Shown: positions 39,985 through 52,657 of the stretch, one piece after another | Numbering within the stretch: position 1 is the first letter of the stretch | Layout of the letters: each line of letters begins with the position of its first letter | NCBI GenBank assembly: GCA_025458165.1 | Contig: JALOTB010000001.1 | Span: 1 to 64,000 of the forward strand | Reading direction: 5' to 3' | DNA from: Chromatiaceae bacterium | GTDB taxonomy: Bacteria > Pseudomonadota > Gammaproteobacteria > Chromatiales > Chromatiaceae | DNA length: 64,000 bases | Position numbers and translations under genes: made by a program | The notes under the pieces: generated by a model | Database searches by the model: none | Seen by the model: the letters and a program-made list of their open reading frames with translations, nothing else | Told to the model about the DNA's origin: nothing

Positions 39985-41343
39985 GTGGGAATCTGGCATC
40001 AGTGCCTATCGCGACTGAGGGGCGATCTCACCTCGGCGGAGTTCAACACCTTCATCTTGCCGTTGCAGGCGGCAGAGGATGACGGGAGCATCGCGCTCTA
40101 CGCGCCCAACCGTTTTGTCAAGGACTGGGTCCGGCAGCACTACGAGACCAGGATCATCGAGGTCTGCAACCACCTGAGCAAGGGCGAGATCACCACCGTG
40201 CGGCTGGAGATCGGCTCGGTCCGGCGGGCGGGGATCGCGGCATCATCGGAGTCTCCGGGGTTGGCGGGCGGGCTGGCACCACCCACTAGCCGCCTGCGGG
40301 TGGGCGTTGAGCAGCGACAGGCCGAGAGTAATCTCAGTCCGGATTTCACCTTCGACTCGTTCGTCGAGGGCAAGTCGAACCAGATCGCGCGGGCCGCATC
40401 GATCCAGATCGGGAAGAATCCCGGGACCGTCTACAACCCGCTGTTTATCTACGGCGGGGTTGGCCTTGGCAAGACCCACCTGATGCAGGCGGTCGGCAAC
40501 ATGGTGCTGGCGACGAACCCCCAGGCTCGGGTGGTCTACCTGCACTCCGAGCGCTTTGTGGCTGAGATGGTCAAAGCCCTTCAGCACAACTGCATTGACG
40601 AGTTCAAGAAGCGGTACCGTTCGGTCAACGCCCTTCTCATCGACGATGTTCAGTTCTTCGCGGGCAAGGAGCGGTCGCAGGAAGAGTTCTTCCACACCTT
40701 CAATGCCTTGTTCGAGTCCCGCCAGCAGATTGTGCTCTCCAGTGATCGCTTCCCCAAAGAGGTGAGCGGGCTCGAGGAGCGGCTCAGGTCGCGCTTTGGG
40801 TGGGGCTTGACGGTGGCGATCGAGCCGCCCGACCTGGAGACCCGGGTAGCGATTTTGCAGAGCAAGGCGGCACAGATCAGGGTTGCTCTACCGGACGACG
40901 TCGCATTTTTCGTCGGACGGCGCATCCGGTCAAACATCCGAGACCTCGAAGGGGCACTACGCCGGCTGGCGGCTAACTCGCAGTTCACCGGGAAGGCGAT
41001 CAACCTGGCGTTCGCCAAGGACGCCCTGCGGGACATGCTCGCCGCGCAGGACAAGCAGATCACCATCGAGAACATTCAGAAGACGGTCGCCGAGTATTAC
41101 AAGATACGCACGTCGGATCTGTTGTCGAGCAAGCGCAGCCGTTCGATCGCTCGGCCTCGACAGATTGCGATGGCGCTGGCAAAGGAGCTGACCAAGCACA
41201 GCTTGCCCGAGATTGGGCAGGCCTTTGGAGGCCGAGACCACACCACGGTCTTGCATGCGACGCGAAAGGTGAAAAGCTTGCGGGAGACCGAGGCAGGGAT
41301 CGAAGAGGACTATGTCAACCTGTTGAGAAGTCTCACCGCATGA
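39985..41343 (+). CDS. dnaA: Replication initiator DnaA
   Basis: This 452-residue AAA+ initiator has domain [21 protein letters not shown], Walker [14 protein letters not shown], Walker [11 protein letters not shown], and the domain IV DnaA signature [15 protein letters not shown]. It opens oriC. The GTG at 39985 is chosen because the conserved LWQ-type N-terminus begins there and GGGAG lies about 10 nt upstream. It leads the dnaA-dnaN-recF-gyrB group. DnaA boxes flank it on both sides. Confidence 0.97.
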   Translation: MGIWHQCLSRLRGDLTSAEFNTFILPLQAAEDDGSIALYAPNRFVKDWVRQHYETRIIEVCNHLSKGEITTVRLEIGSVRRAGIAASSESPGLAGGLAPPTSRLRVGVEQRQAESNLSPDFTFDSFVEGKSNQIARAASIQIGKNPGTVYNPLFIYGGVGLGKTHLMQAVGNMVLATNPQARVVYLHSERFVAEMVKALQHNCIDEFKKRYRSVNALLIDDVQFFAGKERSQEEFFHTFNALFESRQQIVLSSDRFPKEVSGLEERLRSRFGWGLTVAIEPPDLETRVAILQSKAAQIRVALPDDVAFFVGRRIRSNIRDLEGALRRLAANSQFTGKAINLAFAKDALRDMLAAQDKQITIENIQKTVAEYYKIRTSDLLSSKRSRSIARPRQIAMALAKELTKHSLPEIGQAFGGRDHTTVLHATRKVKSLRETEAGIEEDYVNLLRSLTA

Positions 41344-41542
41344 TGTGGAAAACTTGTGGGGCGATTTCGTGTGGTGTGGTGCGGCAAGTTTATCCACAGG
41401 TAACGGACAGGTCTGTGCCGAGTTCTCCCCAGGGAGTTATCGGGTGGAAGATTCTGATTTTCCAGGAGCTTTTCCAGAGATCGAAGGTTTTCCCCTGGCC
41501 TTATAAAAACAACTAACGACTTACTTAAAGAGATTTTTAGTG
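41344..41542. other. Candidate oriC (dnaA-dnaN gap)
   Basis: The gap has a perfect DnaA box TTATCCACA (41390-41398), a one-mismatch box TGTGGAAAA (41344-41352), and a long AT-rich stretch (about 41450-41540, including CCTTATAAAAACAACTAA) that could be the unwinding element. Many gammaproteobacteria other than enterics have oriC beside dnaA. GC-skew cannot be computed here. Confidence 0.55.
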
Positions 41543-42643
41543 ATGCAGATCTTCACCACCAAAGAGTCGCTCATGCCGTTGCTGAACCGCGTAGGTGGGG
41601 TCGTCGAGCGTAGGCAGACATTGCCGGTGCTCGGAAACCTACTGATTTCAGCGACCGCGCAGACGATAGAGGTGGTTGGAACGGATTTGGAGGTAGAGGT
41701 CCGCTCGCGAATTGCCGCCGACGTGGAGAGCCCCGGAGAGATCACCGTCCCTGCAAGAAAGCTGATCGACATCTGGCGGGCACTCCCGGAGGGCGGAGAG
41801 GTAAGCTTTCGGGTGGAGAAGGAACGGGCCGTGATTCGATCTGGGCGCAGTCGGTTTGCGTTGAGCACGCTGCCCGCACGGGACTTTCCGTTGATGGAGG
41901 GGGCGGGCGGCGACCTGCGCATCGAGCTGGGGCAGAGACAACTGAAGTCGATGCTAGACCGCACGGCGTTCGCTATGGCGCATCAGGACGTGCGGTATTA
42001 CCTCAATGGGCTGTTACTCGAGGTCCACGATGACCGCGTGGTGGCAGTGGCGACCGATGGGCACCGCCTGGCCAAAGTGGAGGAAGAGGTAGCCGCCCAG
42101 GTGGCGACCGTCCGCCAGGCGATCCTCCCGCGCAAGACGGTGATCGAGCTTTCCCGACTCCTGGGTGGAGCTGACGTGCCGATACAGATCGATCTCTCCG
42201 ACAAAGGGTTTCGCGCCATCGTGGAGGAGACGGTACTAACCTCGAAGTTAGTGGACGGTCGCTATCCGGATTATGGGCGGGTGATCCCGCTCGGCTCGGA
42301 CAGGGTGGCGCATGTGAGCCGGGAGGGGTTACGGCAGGCCCTGCTGCGGACGTCGATCTTGTCGAATGAAAAGTATAAGGGGGTGCGCTTGGAGTTTGGG
42401 GCTGGAAACCTTCGCGTACAGGCCCACAACCCAGAGCAGGACGAGGCCGAGGAGGAGGTGGAGATCGATTATCGGGGGGAGCCGGCGGCCCTGGGGTTCA
42501 ACGTCGGGTATTTGCTCGACGTACTTGGGGTCCTTGGGACAGACGAGGTGCACATCGCCTTCAGTGACAGCAACAGCAGCGCGCTCGTGTCTGGCAGCGA
42601 AGGGGGCCGAGAGGTCTTCGTCGTGATGCCGCTTCGACTTTGA
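41543..42643 (+). CDS. dnaN: DNA polymerase III beta clamp
   Basis: This 366-residue sliding clamp has MQIFTTKESLMPLLNRVGGV at the start, a central FPLMEG motif and the C-terminal VFVVMPLRL, which ends in the conserved MPMRL-like tail. It encircles DNA and tethers polymerase III. The ATG at 41543 is preferred over the adjacent GTG at 41540. It lies 199 nt after dnaA and overlaps the possible upstream start of recF. Confidence 0.97.
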   Translation: MQIFTTKESLMPLLNRVGGVVERRQTLPVLGNLLISATAQTIEVVGTDLEVEVRSRIAADVESPGEITVPARKLIDIWRALPEGGEVSFRVEKERAVIRSGRSRFALSTLPARDFPLMEGAGGDLRIELGQRQLKSMLDRTAFAMAHQDVRYYLNGLLLEVHDDRVVAVATDGHRLAKVEEEVAAQVATVRQAILPRKTVIELSRLLGGADVPIQIDLSDKGFRAIVEETVLTSKLVDGRYPDYGRVIPLGSDRVAHVSREGLRQALLRTSILSNEKYKGVRLEFGAGNLRVQAHNPEQDEAEEEVEIDYRGEPAALGFNVGYLLDVLGVLGTDEVHIAFSDSNSSALVSGSEGGREVFVVMPLRL

Positions 42644-42684
42644 TCTGCGAACGGATTGGTTTCGGGAGGGCAGAGCGGGCGCAC

Positions 42685-43728
42685 GTGCGGCTAGAGAACC
42701 TGAAGGCGCAACGGCTGCGCGCGATCTCGGAGGCGGAGCTGAGTCTCTCGCCGGGGGTGAATTGGATCGTTGGGGGGAACGCGGCGGGAAAGACGACGCT
42801 GCTGGAGGCGGTTTTCTTACTGGGACGTGGCAAGAGTTTTCGCGGGGCCCGATACGGTGGGCTGGTTCAACACGGGCATGAGGAAGCGTGGATCGAGGCG
42901 GACGTTGTGCATGGCCTTCGGCGTCGGCGGATTGGGGTCAAGAAGTCCCGCGAAGGCACCGTCTGGTGGGAGAACGGGGTGCGACGGTGCGGCGTAGATG
43001 ATCTCGGGGTGCGCGTCCATGTTCGGATGATTGGCGAGAATGCCCAGCGGCTCGTTGAGGGAGACCCGGGGCTTAGGCGCTGGTTCGTGGACTGGAATCT
43101 GTTCCACGTGGAACCAGGCTACGGGGAGCTGTTATCGGATTTCCGGCGGGCGCTTGGCCAGCGCAACGCCTGGCTCCAAGAGGGAGGTAGGGGGCGCCCC
43201 GTGTGGGATGCGCCCTACGTGGCCGCCGCAGAGGCGTTGTCGCGCGCGCGGCGCTCCTTCGTCGAGGCGCTGGCGGGGGCAATTGGGAATCTTCCCAGTC
43301 AGTGCGGTCTCGGGGCGGTGCTCGTAGCAGATCTCAGTCAGGGATGGCCTTGCGGAGAATCGCTCGCCGCGCGACTGGAGCAGGCCCTACCTAGCGATGT
43401 GGCGCGGGGCTATACCTGGTACGGTCCAGCGCGCGCGGATCTTTCGGTTCGGCTCGAAGGACGCCGCGCGCTCGGTTCCCGTGGTGAGAACAAGATGACG
43501 GTGGCTGTGTTGCAGCTCGCAGCGCAGCGGATCTGGGCGGAGAAAGGGATCGAGTGCGTCTGGCTCATCGACGACCTCGCGTCGGAGCTTTCGCGGGAAG
43601 GTACCGCGGCACTCTGGGATTCGATTACCCGCTCGGGGTCGCAGGTGCTAGCGACCGCATTGGAGCCGCCGGCATTTCCTGGCGCAGTGTTCCACGTGAA
43701 ACGCGGACGCGTCTTGCCAGGCCCCTAA
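42685..43728 (+). CDS. recF: DNA gap-repair protein RecF
   Basis: This 347-residue SMC-like ATPase has a P-loop GGNAAGKTTLLEAVFLLGRG and a C-terminal signature region SRGENKMTVAVLQLAAQ plus the Walker B-like VWLIDDLASEL. It loads RecA on gapped DNA with RecO and RecR. The GTG at 42685 begins the conserved VRLENLKAQRLRAI; a TTG at 42640 overlapping the dnaN stop is an alternative that would add 15 residues. Two parS-like palindromes lie within its coding sequence. Confidence 0.93.
   Translation: MRLENLKAQRLRAISEAELSLSPGVNWIVGGNAAGKTTLLEAVFLLGRGKSFRGARYGGLVQHGHEEAWIEADVVHGLRRRRIGVKKSREGTVWWENGVRRCGVDDLGVRVHVRMIGENAQRLVEGDPGLRRWFVDWNLFHVEPGYGELLSDFRRALGQRNAWLQEGGRGRPVWDAPYVAAAEALSRARRSFVEALAGAIGNLPSQCGLGAVLVADLSQGWPCGESLAARLEQALPSDVARGYTWYGPARADLSVRLEGRRALGSRGENKMTVAVLQLAAQRIWAEKGIECVWLIDDLASELSREGTAALWDSITRSGSQVLATALEPPAFPGAVFHVKRGRVLPGP
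43100..43115. promoter_or_regulatory. parS-like ParB site 1
   Basis: TGTTCCACGTGGAACC contains the perfect 14-bp palindrome GTTCCACGTGGAAC and matches the parS consensus TGTTNCACGTGAAACA with two mismatches. It lies inside recF, about 14 kb from parAB. Confidence 0.6.
43688..43703. promoter_or_regulatory. parS-like ParB site 2
   Basis: TGTTCCACGTGAAACG matches the parS consensus TGTTNCACGTGAAACA at all positions but the last. It lies near the end of recF, 588 bp from the first site. Two closely spaced sites next to the origin are what ParB loading needs. Confidence 0.75.
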
Positions 43729-43784
43729 TCCGCATGAGCCTGGGCGCACGCTGGCCGTGTCGTGTCCGCGCCCAGCATCCCCGC

Positions 43785-43813
43785 CGTTTATCCCTACGCG
43801 GCGCGTATATAAT
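43785..43813 (+). promoter_or_regulatory. Candidate gyrB promoter
   Basis: A perfect TATAAT lies at 43808-43813, in an otherwise GC-rich gap between recF and gyrB. The -35 position (about 43785-43790, CGTTTA) is weak. The promoter would leave a leader of about 155 nt before gyrB. Confidence 0.45.
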
Positions 43814-43938
43814 GACGCGTTGAGCGAGCGCCCCATTTCCCCTAGTCGGCACGGTCTCCCCCTTGGTCGGTCTCCATCGAACAGGGGCGGGACCTCTCCC
43901 CAGCGCCAATCCATGAAGAACCACGACCGGCCGGCTAA

Positions 43939-46383
<2,445 letters not shown>

Positions 46384-46427
46384 GTCCGCACCGCCGTTGA
46401 CCCCGAGACGCCCCGCGGCCGCGAACG

Positions 46428-47186
46428 CTATGGCGGCCCGGCTCCTCTCTCGGTCTCAACACGCTCTGTACGCTGATTTGGCAGTGACGCCACGACACCC
46501 TCGATCCACGCCTCCACGCGTTGGTTGATCTGGGCTGCGCCGAGGCCCTCGATTGCGAGCGGCTCTCCGATCACGACCTCCACCACCCCGGGGTACTTGC
46601 GCAGGTCACGGCGCCGCCAAAAGACGCCCGCGTTGTGCGCGATCGGCAGCACGGGGAAACCGCTCTTTTCGGCGAGGAGGGCCCCACCCAGCCCGTACCG
46701 CCCGCGCTGCCCCGGGGGTACTCTGGTACCCTCCGGGAAGATGACCACCGACCGCCCCTGCTTCAGCGCCTGTGTCCCCTCTTCGAGTACCTGCCGGATG
46801 GCGCGCCGGCCTGCGGAGCGATCAATCGCGATCGGCCGATAAGGGGCAATGCCCCATCCAAAGAACGGCACCCAAAGTAGCTCCCGTTTGAGCACCCACG
46901 TCTGTATTGGACTCAGGAGGAAGCGCAGTGCGATCGTTTCCCATGCCGACTGGTGCTTACATAGGACGACGCACGGCTCGTGCCGCAGATTGTCGAGCCC
47001 CGTCACACGGTAGTTGAGCCCGCAGATCGCGCGGAGTGCCGCAAGATTCATCCCCGCCCAGAGCCGGCCGATCCGCCCGAGGACCGTTTGCGGCAGCACC
47101 CATCCGACCACGGACAGGGGAACCGAGAAGACGACGACGGTAACGAACAGGAACAGGAGATAGAGACTAGATCGAACCGCGACCAC
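46428..47186 (-). CDS. PlsC-like 1-acylglycerol-3-phosphate acyltransferase
   Basis: This 252-residue membrane acyltransferase has an N-terminal anchor (LYLLFLFVTVVVFSVPLSVV). Its active-site block is LCKHQSAWETIAL, a variant of HX4D with Glu in place of Asp that is common in proteobacterial PlsC relatives. The second block is VVIFPEGTRVPPGQ. It likely makes phosphatidic acid or transfers a lipid acyl group. The family also includes lipid A-related enzymes, so the exact substrate is unsure. It is downstream of gmhB on the same strand, 8 nt away. Confidence 0.88.
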   Translation of the reverse strand: MVAVRSSLYLLFLFVTVVVFSVPLSVVGWVLPQTVLGRIGRLWAGMNLAALRAICGLNYRVTGLDNLRHEPCVVLCKHQSAWETIALRFLLSPIQTWVLKRELLWVPFFGWGIAPYRPIAIDRSAGRRAIRQVLEEGTQALKQGRSVVIFPEGTRVPPGQRGRYGLGGALLAEKSGFPVLPIAHNAGVFWRRRDLRKYPGVVEVVIGEPLAIEGLGAAQINQRVEAWIEGVVASLPNQRTERVETERGAGPP

Positions 47187-47194
47187 GGATCCCC

Positions 47195-47740
47195 TCAGTG
47201 ACCGCGAAGCAGGGCATCCGCCGCGGCGGCTAGGTCGGAGTAAACCGCCACGCCCCGTAGCTCCCTAGAATGCCGCTCGACCGTCGCGCGCCCCTTACCC
47301 GTCAGTACGAGAATTGGGGTGGCGCCCACTGCGCGGGCCGCCTGAACGTCCCGCAGGGCGTCGCCGACGACCGGGATGGCATCGAGGCCGATCTGTAGCC
47401 GCCGACCGATGTCCTCGAACAGCCCCGGCCGTGGCTTGCGGCACTGACAGCCATCCTCGGGGGCGTGCGGACAGAAGAACACCGCCTCGACCTGTGCCCC
47501 GAGCTGAGCCAAGGCGAGCCCCATCTTCCGGTGCATGGCGTTGAGGTCATCGATCGTGAACAATCCCCGCGCGATACCGGATTGGTTGGACGCAACGAGG
47601 ACCCGGTAACCGCCGTGAACCAGCCGCGCGATCGCCTCCAGGCTGCCGGCGATTGGGACCCACTCGTCGACGGATTTGATGTAGGCGTCCGAATCCTCGT
47701 TGATGACGCCGTCGCGATCGAGGACGATGAGCCTCATCAT
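47195..47740 (-). CDS. gmhB: D-glycero-heptose-1,7-bisphosphate 7-phosphatase GmhB
   Basis: This 181-residue HAD phosphatase has the nucleophile motif LDRDGVINEDSD, the SNQSG motif and the zinc-binding set CPHAPEDGCQCRKPRPG (C-x-H and C-x-C). GmhB removes the C7 phosphate in ADP-heptose synthesis for LPS core. The ATG at 47740 (or the adjacent one at 47737) fits; upstream in-frame sequence is unrelated. It overlaps the MazG-like gene stop by 4 nt and belongs to the glyQ-glyS-mazG-gmhB-plsC gene line. Confidence 0.93.
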   Translation of the reverse strand: MMRLIVLDRDGVINEDSDAYIKSVDEWVPIAGSLEAIARLVHGGYRVLVASNQSGIARGLFTIDDLNAMHRKMGLALAQLGAQVEAVFFCPHAPEDGCQCRKPRPGLFEDIGRRLQIGLDAIPVVGDALRDVQAARAVGATPILVLTGKGRATVERHSRELRGVAVYSDLAAAADALLRGH

Positions 47741-48105
47741 CCGTCCCCCTCCGGCGGGCGAAACTCGGATACCCGGATCCGCCCATTGATCATCCGCCCC
47801 TCGCGTCGGTCGAGCTTGGCCATCTTCTGCCAAAACGCCGCCTTGAGGTCAAAGTCACCGGCGATTGCCGTGCCGATCAGCAAGATGAACAGGTCGGCGA
47901 CTTCTTCCGCCAACTCCTCGCGTGAGCGCCCCTTGGTGACGCACGCCGAGATCTCGCCAAGCTCTTCCGTCATCAGCGATACGCGATAGGTCATCTCTTC
48001 GCCCCCGGTCTCCCGAAAGCGATGCTTCTCGTGGAAGGCGTGTACGGCCGCCAGCATGGCGTCGTAGGAATCGGGATCGGCTGCCACGCTCGGTTCCTCG
48101 GTCAC
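47737..48105 (-). CDS. MazG-like NTP pyrophosphohydrolase
   Basis: This 122-residue all-helical protein has the metal-binding EExxE...ExxD pattern in SLMTEELGEISACV and LAEEVADLFILLIG, typical of MazG-like nucleotide pyrophosphatases. The substrate is unknown; relatives clean up non-canonical or excess dNTPs. It overlaps both glyS (4 nt) and gmhB (4 nt). Confidence 0.82.
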   Translation of the reverse strand: MTEEPSVAADPDSYDAMLAAVHAFHEKHRFRETGGEEMTYRVSLMTEELGEISACVTKGRSREELAEEVADLFILLIGTAIAGDFDLKAAFWQKMAKLDRREGRMINGRIRVSEFRPPEGDG

Positions 48106-50174
48106 TGCAGGCGGGAGATATCGGCGACGCGCAGAAACAAGCCCTCCAGCGACCGCAGAAGGGCAAGCCGACCGCGCCTAAGCCCGTCGTCGTCGACCAT
48201 GACCATGACTTGATCGAAGAAGCCGTCGACCTCTTCCCGTAAACCGGCGAGTCGTTGCAGCACGGCGGCGTAGTCCTGGGCGCCCAGCTCGTCAGCAATC
48301 TCTGTCTCCAGGGCGGCCACACGCCCCGCGAGCCGCCGCTCGGCGTCGTCTTGCAGCACCCGGGGATCCAGGGGTACCGCGTCCTTGTCCTCGGCTTTGC
48401 GCAGGATGTTGCGGATTCGCTTGTTGGCCGCCGTCAGGGCCGCCGCCTCGGGTAGCTTGCGGTACGCATCCACCGCCAGGATGCGACGATGGATGTCGCT
48501 CGGGACCGAGACACCCACGGCCAGAACGGCATCGACGACGTCCGAGCCGATTCCTTGGTCTTGGTAGTAACCCTTGAGGCGCTCCAGGGCATACCCGAGG
48601 ACCTCGCGCGCCGCCTCGCGCGCGTCGACGCGCTCGCGCAGCTCCTCGGCAGTGAACTCGAGCAGGTCACGCAGGTCGAGCTCCAGGGGTGTCTCGATGA
48701 GGATGCGGAGCAGCCCAATGGCCGCACGGCGCAGGGCATAGGGGTCCTTCACTCCGGTCGGCCTGAGCCCGACGGCGAAGATCCCGACCAGGGTGTCGAG
48801 CTTCTCGGCGAGCGCCAGCACCCGCCCGCAATCGGATTGCGGCAAGCGGTCACCGGCCTGGCGGGGCAGATACTGCTCCTCGAGAGCCACCGAGACACAG
48901 GGGTGCTCGCCAGAGTGCTCCGCATAGTAGCGCCCCATCACCCCTTGGAGGCTGGGGAATTCGAAGATCATGTGCGTCATCAGATCGCACTTGGCCAGCC
49001 GCCCCGCCCGCGCGGCCAGCTCCTCGTCGAGCCCGAGGACGCCCGCGAGGTGTCGGGCGATCTGGGCGACCCGCGCCGACTTGTCAGCGAGGGTCCCCAG
49101 CCGATCCTGGAACACCACCTGATCGAGCCGTGCGCAGAAGTCCTCCAGCGGCCGGCGGCGGTCCTGGTCCCAGAAGAAGGCCGCGTCGGCGAACCGTGGC
49201 CGGATCACCCGCTCGTTTCCAGCCCGCACCTGATCGGGGTCGCGGCTCTCGATGTTGCTGACGGTGATGAAACGGGGCAGCAGGCCACCATCCACCCCGA
49301 AGACCGGGAAGTACTTCTGATTCTTCTGCATGGTCTCGATCAGCGCCTCGCGGGGGACCGCGAGGAATCGCTCGTCGAAGCTGCCAACGATCGCCGTAGG
49401 CCACTCGCAGAGCGCAGTCACCTCGTCGAGCAGCTCCGGATCGAGGCCGGCCCGTCCACCCGTGTCCGCCGCCAGCCGCTCGACCTGGGCCCGGATGATC
49501 TCTCGCCGGCGCTCGAACGACGGCTCGACTCGCCCTTGGGTGCGCAGCAGCTCGGCATAGCCGGCCGCACTCGGGATCGCGAGTGTCTGCGGATGGTGGA
49601 AGCGATGACCCCGCGTATCGCGGCCGATCTCCAATCCAAACAGAGACCCGTGGATCGGCTCCTCACCGACCAGCATGCTCACCCAATGCACGGGGCGAAC
49701 GAACTCGGCCTCGCCCGCCCCCCAGCGCATCCGCTTGGGGATCGGCAGCCTTGCCACCGCCTGCTCGACGACGCCCACAACGAGCTCGGCCGTCGGTCGC
49801 CCCGGTCGGAGCTGGCGGAACACGAGCCAGGCACCGTTAGGGGTCGAGTCGCGCTGAAGGTCATTCACCGCCACCCCGCAGGAACGGGCAAACCCCTCGG
49901 CCGCCTTGCTCGGCTCGCCGTCGGTGGTGAAGGCGGTAGCGAGGGCCGGACCGCGCCGCACCTGCTCCTGGTCCGGCTGGCGTGTCGCCAGACCGCTGAC
50001 GACCACCGCGAGACGTCGCGGTGTTGCGAATGCAGCCACCTCGCCGAAAGTGAGCGCTTGCTCACGCAACCCCTCCGCGACCCCCCGAGCGAAGGCCTCT
50101 GAGAGCCGCCGAAGCGCCGTCGGGGGGAGCTCCTCCGTCCCGATCTCGACCAGCAGCTCCGCGGTGTCACTCAT
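48102..50174 (-). CDS. glyS: Glycyl-tRNA synthetase beta subunit
   Basis: This is the 690-residue beta subunit of the alpha2beta2 glycyl-tRNA synthetase. It begins [18 protein letters not shown] and has the conserved [19 protein letters not shown] and [18 protein letters not shown] blocks. The C-terminal part has [12 protein letters not shown]. The length matches E. coli (689). The ATG at 50174 overlaps glyQ by 8 nt; the long open frame upstream lies within glyQ and is not coding. Confidence 0.97.
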   Translation of the reverse strand: MSDTAELLVEIGTEELPPTALRRLSEAFARGVAEGLREQALTFGEVAAFATPRRLAVVVSGLATRQPDQEQVRRGPALATAFTTDGEPSKAAEGFARSCGVAVNDLQRDSTPNGAWLVFRQLRPGRPTAELVVGVVEQAVARLPIPKRMRWGAGEAEFVRPVHWVSMLVGEEPIHGSLFGLEIGRDTRGHRFHHPQTLAIPSAAGYAELLRTQGRVEPSFERRREIIRAQVERLAADTGGRAGLDPELLDEVTALCEWPTAIVGSFDERFLAVPREALIETMQKNQKYFPVFGVDGGLLPRFITVSNIESRDPDQVRAGNERVIRPRFADAAFFWDQDRRRPLEDFCARLDQVVFQDRLGTLADKSARVAQIARHLAGVLGLDEELAARAGRLAKCDLMTHMIFEFPSLQGVMGRYYAEHSGEHPCVSVALEEQYLPRQAGDRLPQSDCGRVLALAEKLDTLVGIFAVGLRPTGVKDPYALRRAAIGLLRILIETPLELDLRDLLEFTAEELRERVDAREAAREVLGYALERLKGYYQDQGIGSDVVDAVLAVGVSVPSDIHRRILAVDAYRKLPEAAALTAANKRIRNILRKAEDKDAVPLDPRVLQDDAERRLAGRVAALETEIADELGAQDYAAVLQRLAGLREEVDGFFDQVMVMVDDDGLRRGRLALLRSLEGLFLRVADISRLQ

Positions 50175-51093
50175 GGCTATGCCCCCCGTCCGCGCGCAGC
50201 ATCGGAAAACCCAGTGCCTCGCGACGCTCGAAGTAACGCTCGGCGACCGCCCGCGATAGCGCCCGAACGCGCAGGATGAAGCGCTGGCGCTCGGTGACAG
50301 AGATGGCGCTCCGGGCATCGAGTAGGTTGAAGACATGCGAGGCCTTGAGCATCTGCTCGTAGGCCGGCAGGGGCAGCCCGCGGCCGATCAGCTCTTGGCT
50401 CTGCCGCTCGCAGCTATCGAACTGGCGGAAAAGGGCCTCGACGTCGGCGTGCTCGAAGTTGTAGGCCGACTGCTCCACCTCGTTCTGATGGTAGACATCC
50501 CCGTAGGTCACGGTACGGCCATTGCTGCGCGTCCAGACCAGGTCAAAGACGCTCTCAACCCCCTGGAGGTACATCGCGATCCGCTCCAGCCCGTAGGTGA
50601 TCTCGCCGGTGACGGGGCGACAGTCGAGTCCACCGACCTGCTGAAAATAGGTGAACTGGGTGACCTCCATGCCGTTGAGCCAGACCTCCCAGCCGAGTCC
50701 CCAGGCCCCGAGCGTCGGCGACTCCCAGTTATCCTCCACGAAGCGGATGTCGTGGACCAAGGGGTCGATCCCCAAAGCGCGCAGGGAGTCGAGATACAGG
50801 TCTTGGATGTCCAGCGGCGAGGGCTTGAGGACGACCTGGTACTGGTAGTAGTGCTGGAGCCGGTTGGGGTTCTCGCCGTAACGCCCGTCGGTCGGCCGGC
50901 GCGATGGCTGGACGTAGGCACAGCGCCACGGCTCTGGCCCTATCGACCGAAGAAAGGTCGCCGGATGGAAGGTGCCAGCGCCGACCTCCATATCATAGGG
51001 CTGCATGATCACGCAGCCGTGCTGCGCCCAATACCGTTCCAAGGCGAAGATGAGCCCCTGGAAGCTCTCCAGCTCGTTGTCTGCGGCGGCCAA
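50167..51093 (-). CDS. glyQ: Glycyl-tRNA synthetase alpha subunit
   Basis: This 308-residue catalytic subunit has [20 protein letters not shown], the motif [16 protein letters not shown] and GQLYDLV-like [13 protein letters not shown] at 51093 is chosen as start because AGGAG lies 8 nt upstream and it gives the family length; the frame upstream shows no homology. It charges tRNA-Gly with GlyS. Confidence 0.95.
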   Translation of the reverse strand: MAAADNELESFQGLIFALERYWAQHGCVIMQPYDMEVGAGTFHPATFLRSIGPEPWRCAYVQPSRRPTDGRYGENPNRLQHYYQYQVVLKPSPLDIQDLYLDSLRALGIDPLVHDIRFVEDNWESPTLGAWGLGWEVWLNGMEVTQFTYFQQVGGLDCRPVTGEITYGLERIAMYLQGVESVFDLVWTRSNGRTVTYGDVYHQNEVEQSAYNFEHADVEALFRQFDSCERQSQELIGRGLPLPAYEQMLKASHVFNLLDARSAISVTERQRFILRVRALSRAVAERYFERREALGFPMLRADGGHSHE

Positions 51094-51269
51094 TGCCGAC
51101 TCCTCTCGCTGCGGTTCGGACAAGGGCGGCAAGTATAGCCCTTGGCCCTTTTGCGCGACCAACCGGCTGTATCCGGCGAGCGGGCTGCGCGAGCCTATGC
51201 CGTATACTCCCACGCCATGCCGCTGATGAAGGCCAATCCTGTCGGTGTCCGCCGGCGCGACACCGCGCG

Positions 51270-52421
51270 ATGAACGCCCAGGACCTCAGAGAGGCCCGCG
51301 CGACTGCGATCTCCCGGACCGCAGTTGTCGGTGGCGTCGTCAATCTGCTCTTGTCGGTGATCAAGATCGGCGCTGGCGTGGTGTGGAGCTCCCAGGCGCT
51401 GGTCGCCGATGGGGTCCACTCCCTTTCCGACCTCGCCTCAGACGTGCTGGTCTGGTTCGCCGGACGCCACGCCACCCAGGCACCGGATGCGGATCATCCC
51501 TACGGCCATGCCCGCTACGAGACCGTCGCGAGCCTCGCTCTGGGGCTCTTCCTGATCGGCGTGGCCATCGGCATCGCTTGGGACGCCGGTCACCGGCTGT
51601 TCGCGCCGGATGAGCTGCTGCACCCCGAGGCGCTTGCCCTGGTCGCGGCCTTGATCTCGATTCTCGTCAAGGAATGGCTGTACTGGTGGACCCTCGCCTA
51701 CGCGCGCCGGGTCCGCTCTGACATGCTCCGCGCCAATGCCTGGCACCATCGATCCGACGCCATCTCCTCGGTCGTGGTCCTGGTCGGGGTGGGCGGCACC
51801 CTCGCGGGACTCACCTACCTCGATGCGGTGGCCGCGATCCTAGTGGCGGTAATGATCGCGCGTATCGGTTGGGAGATCGGCTGGACGGCGGTTACCGAGC
51901 TGGTGGACACGGGCCTCGAGCAGGGGCGCATCGACGCCATCCGCGACACCATTCGCGCCGTCGGCGGGGTGCGCGACATCCATATGCTGCGCACCCGAAG
52001 GCACGGCGGACAGGCCTCGGCGGACGTCCATGTCCTGGTCGACCCCCGCGTCAGCGTGTCAGAGGGCCACATGATCAGCGTCCTGGTCGAGCGCCGACTC
52101 AAGGACCAGATCGACGAGATCACCGACGTCACCGTGCACATTGACCCCGAAGATGACGAGGCCGCCCCGCCGCAGGCGAGCCTGCCGCTGCGGGCGGAGG
52201 CCCTGGCGCGCCTCGACGCACTCTGGGCAGGTATCCCCGAGGCGAAAGGTCGCCGGCGTACGGTCTTGCACTATCTGAGCGGCAAGATCGACGTCGAGGT
52301 GTTCCTGCCGCTGGAGGCCTGCGGTGGCACGCGCGAGCATGCCCGTGCCGTCAACGACGACCTCCAGGCCGCCGCCGCAGCGGATCCGGCGTTTCGTCGT
52401 ATACAGGCCTATTTCGGTTAA
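51270..52421 (+). CDS. Cation diffusion facilitator (CDF) efflux protein
   Basis: This 383-residue protein has about six transmembrane helices. It shows the CDF metal-site motifs [18 protein letters not shown] and [20 protein letters not shown] (HxxxD type) and a second [12 protein letters not shown] site. A cytoplasmic C-terminal domain has [13 protein letters not shown]. It exports divalent metals such as Zn, Fe or Mn by proton exchange; the metal cannot be read from sequence. The last 100 residues extend beyond the usual FieF length. It is divergent from glyQ. Confidence 0.9.
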   Translation: MNAQDLREARATAISRTAVVGGVVNLLLSVIKIGAGVVWSSQALVADGVHSLSDLASDVLVWFAGRHATQAPDADHPYGHARYETVASLALGLFLIGVAIGIAWDAGHRLFAPDELLHPEALALVAALISILVKEWLYWWTLAYARRVRSDMLRANAWHHRSDAISSVVVLVGVGGTLAGLTYLDAVAAILVAVMIARIGWEIGWTAVTELVDTGLEQGRIDAIRDTIRAVGGVRDIHMLRTRRHGGQASADVHVLVDPRVSVSEGHMISVLVERRLKDQIDEITDVTVHIDPEDDEAAPPQASLPLRAEALARLDALWAGIPEAKGRRRTVLHYLSGKIDVEVFLPLEACGGTREHARAVNDDLQAAAAADPAFRRIQAYFG

Positions 52422-52455
52422 GGCGCACCGCTAATGGGCGACGGCGTTCGTCCGC

Positions 52456-52524
52456 GCACTGACTTGGTGCTCGTGCTCGCCCGACTGGGGTATGGCCGCC
52501 TCACACGAGCACGCTTTTGGTGCT
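52456..52524 (+). promoter_or_regulatory. Two NtrC-type boxes upstream of glnA
   Basis: GCAC-TGACTTG-GTGC (52456-52470) and GCAC-GCTTTTG-GTGC (52509-52523) both match the NtrC enhancer pattern GCAC-N7-GTGC seen at E. coli glnAp2. They are 53 bp apart, about five helical turns, so activator dimers would lie on one face of DNA. They are about 150 and 205 bp upstream of the predicted start. Confidence 0.8.
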
Positions 52525-52640
52525 GCAGTGCGTGAAGCCGCCAGATTCGGGGGGGTGCGAACGACGCGATTCCCGGTCAAACTTGCCGGTTGGTGGGCGC
52601 CGACCCGACAAGGCCGCGGCCGGCACCGTCGCGTCCTCTT

Positions 52641-52657
52641 CTGGTACGGTTCCTGCA
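52641..52657 (+). promoter_or_regulatory. Sigma-54 promoter of glnA
   Basis: CTGGTACGGTTCCTGCA keeps GG-N10-GC spacing and matches YTGGCACGRNNNTTGCW with two changes. It lies downstream of the two NtrC boxes and about 115 nt before the glnA start. The remaining part of the 349-nt gap shows no gene. Confidence 0.7.
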
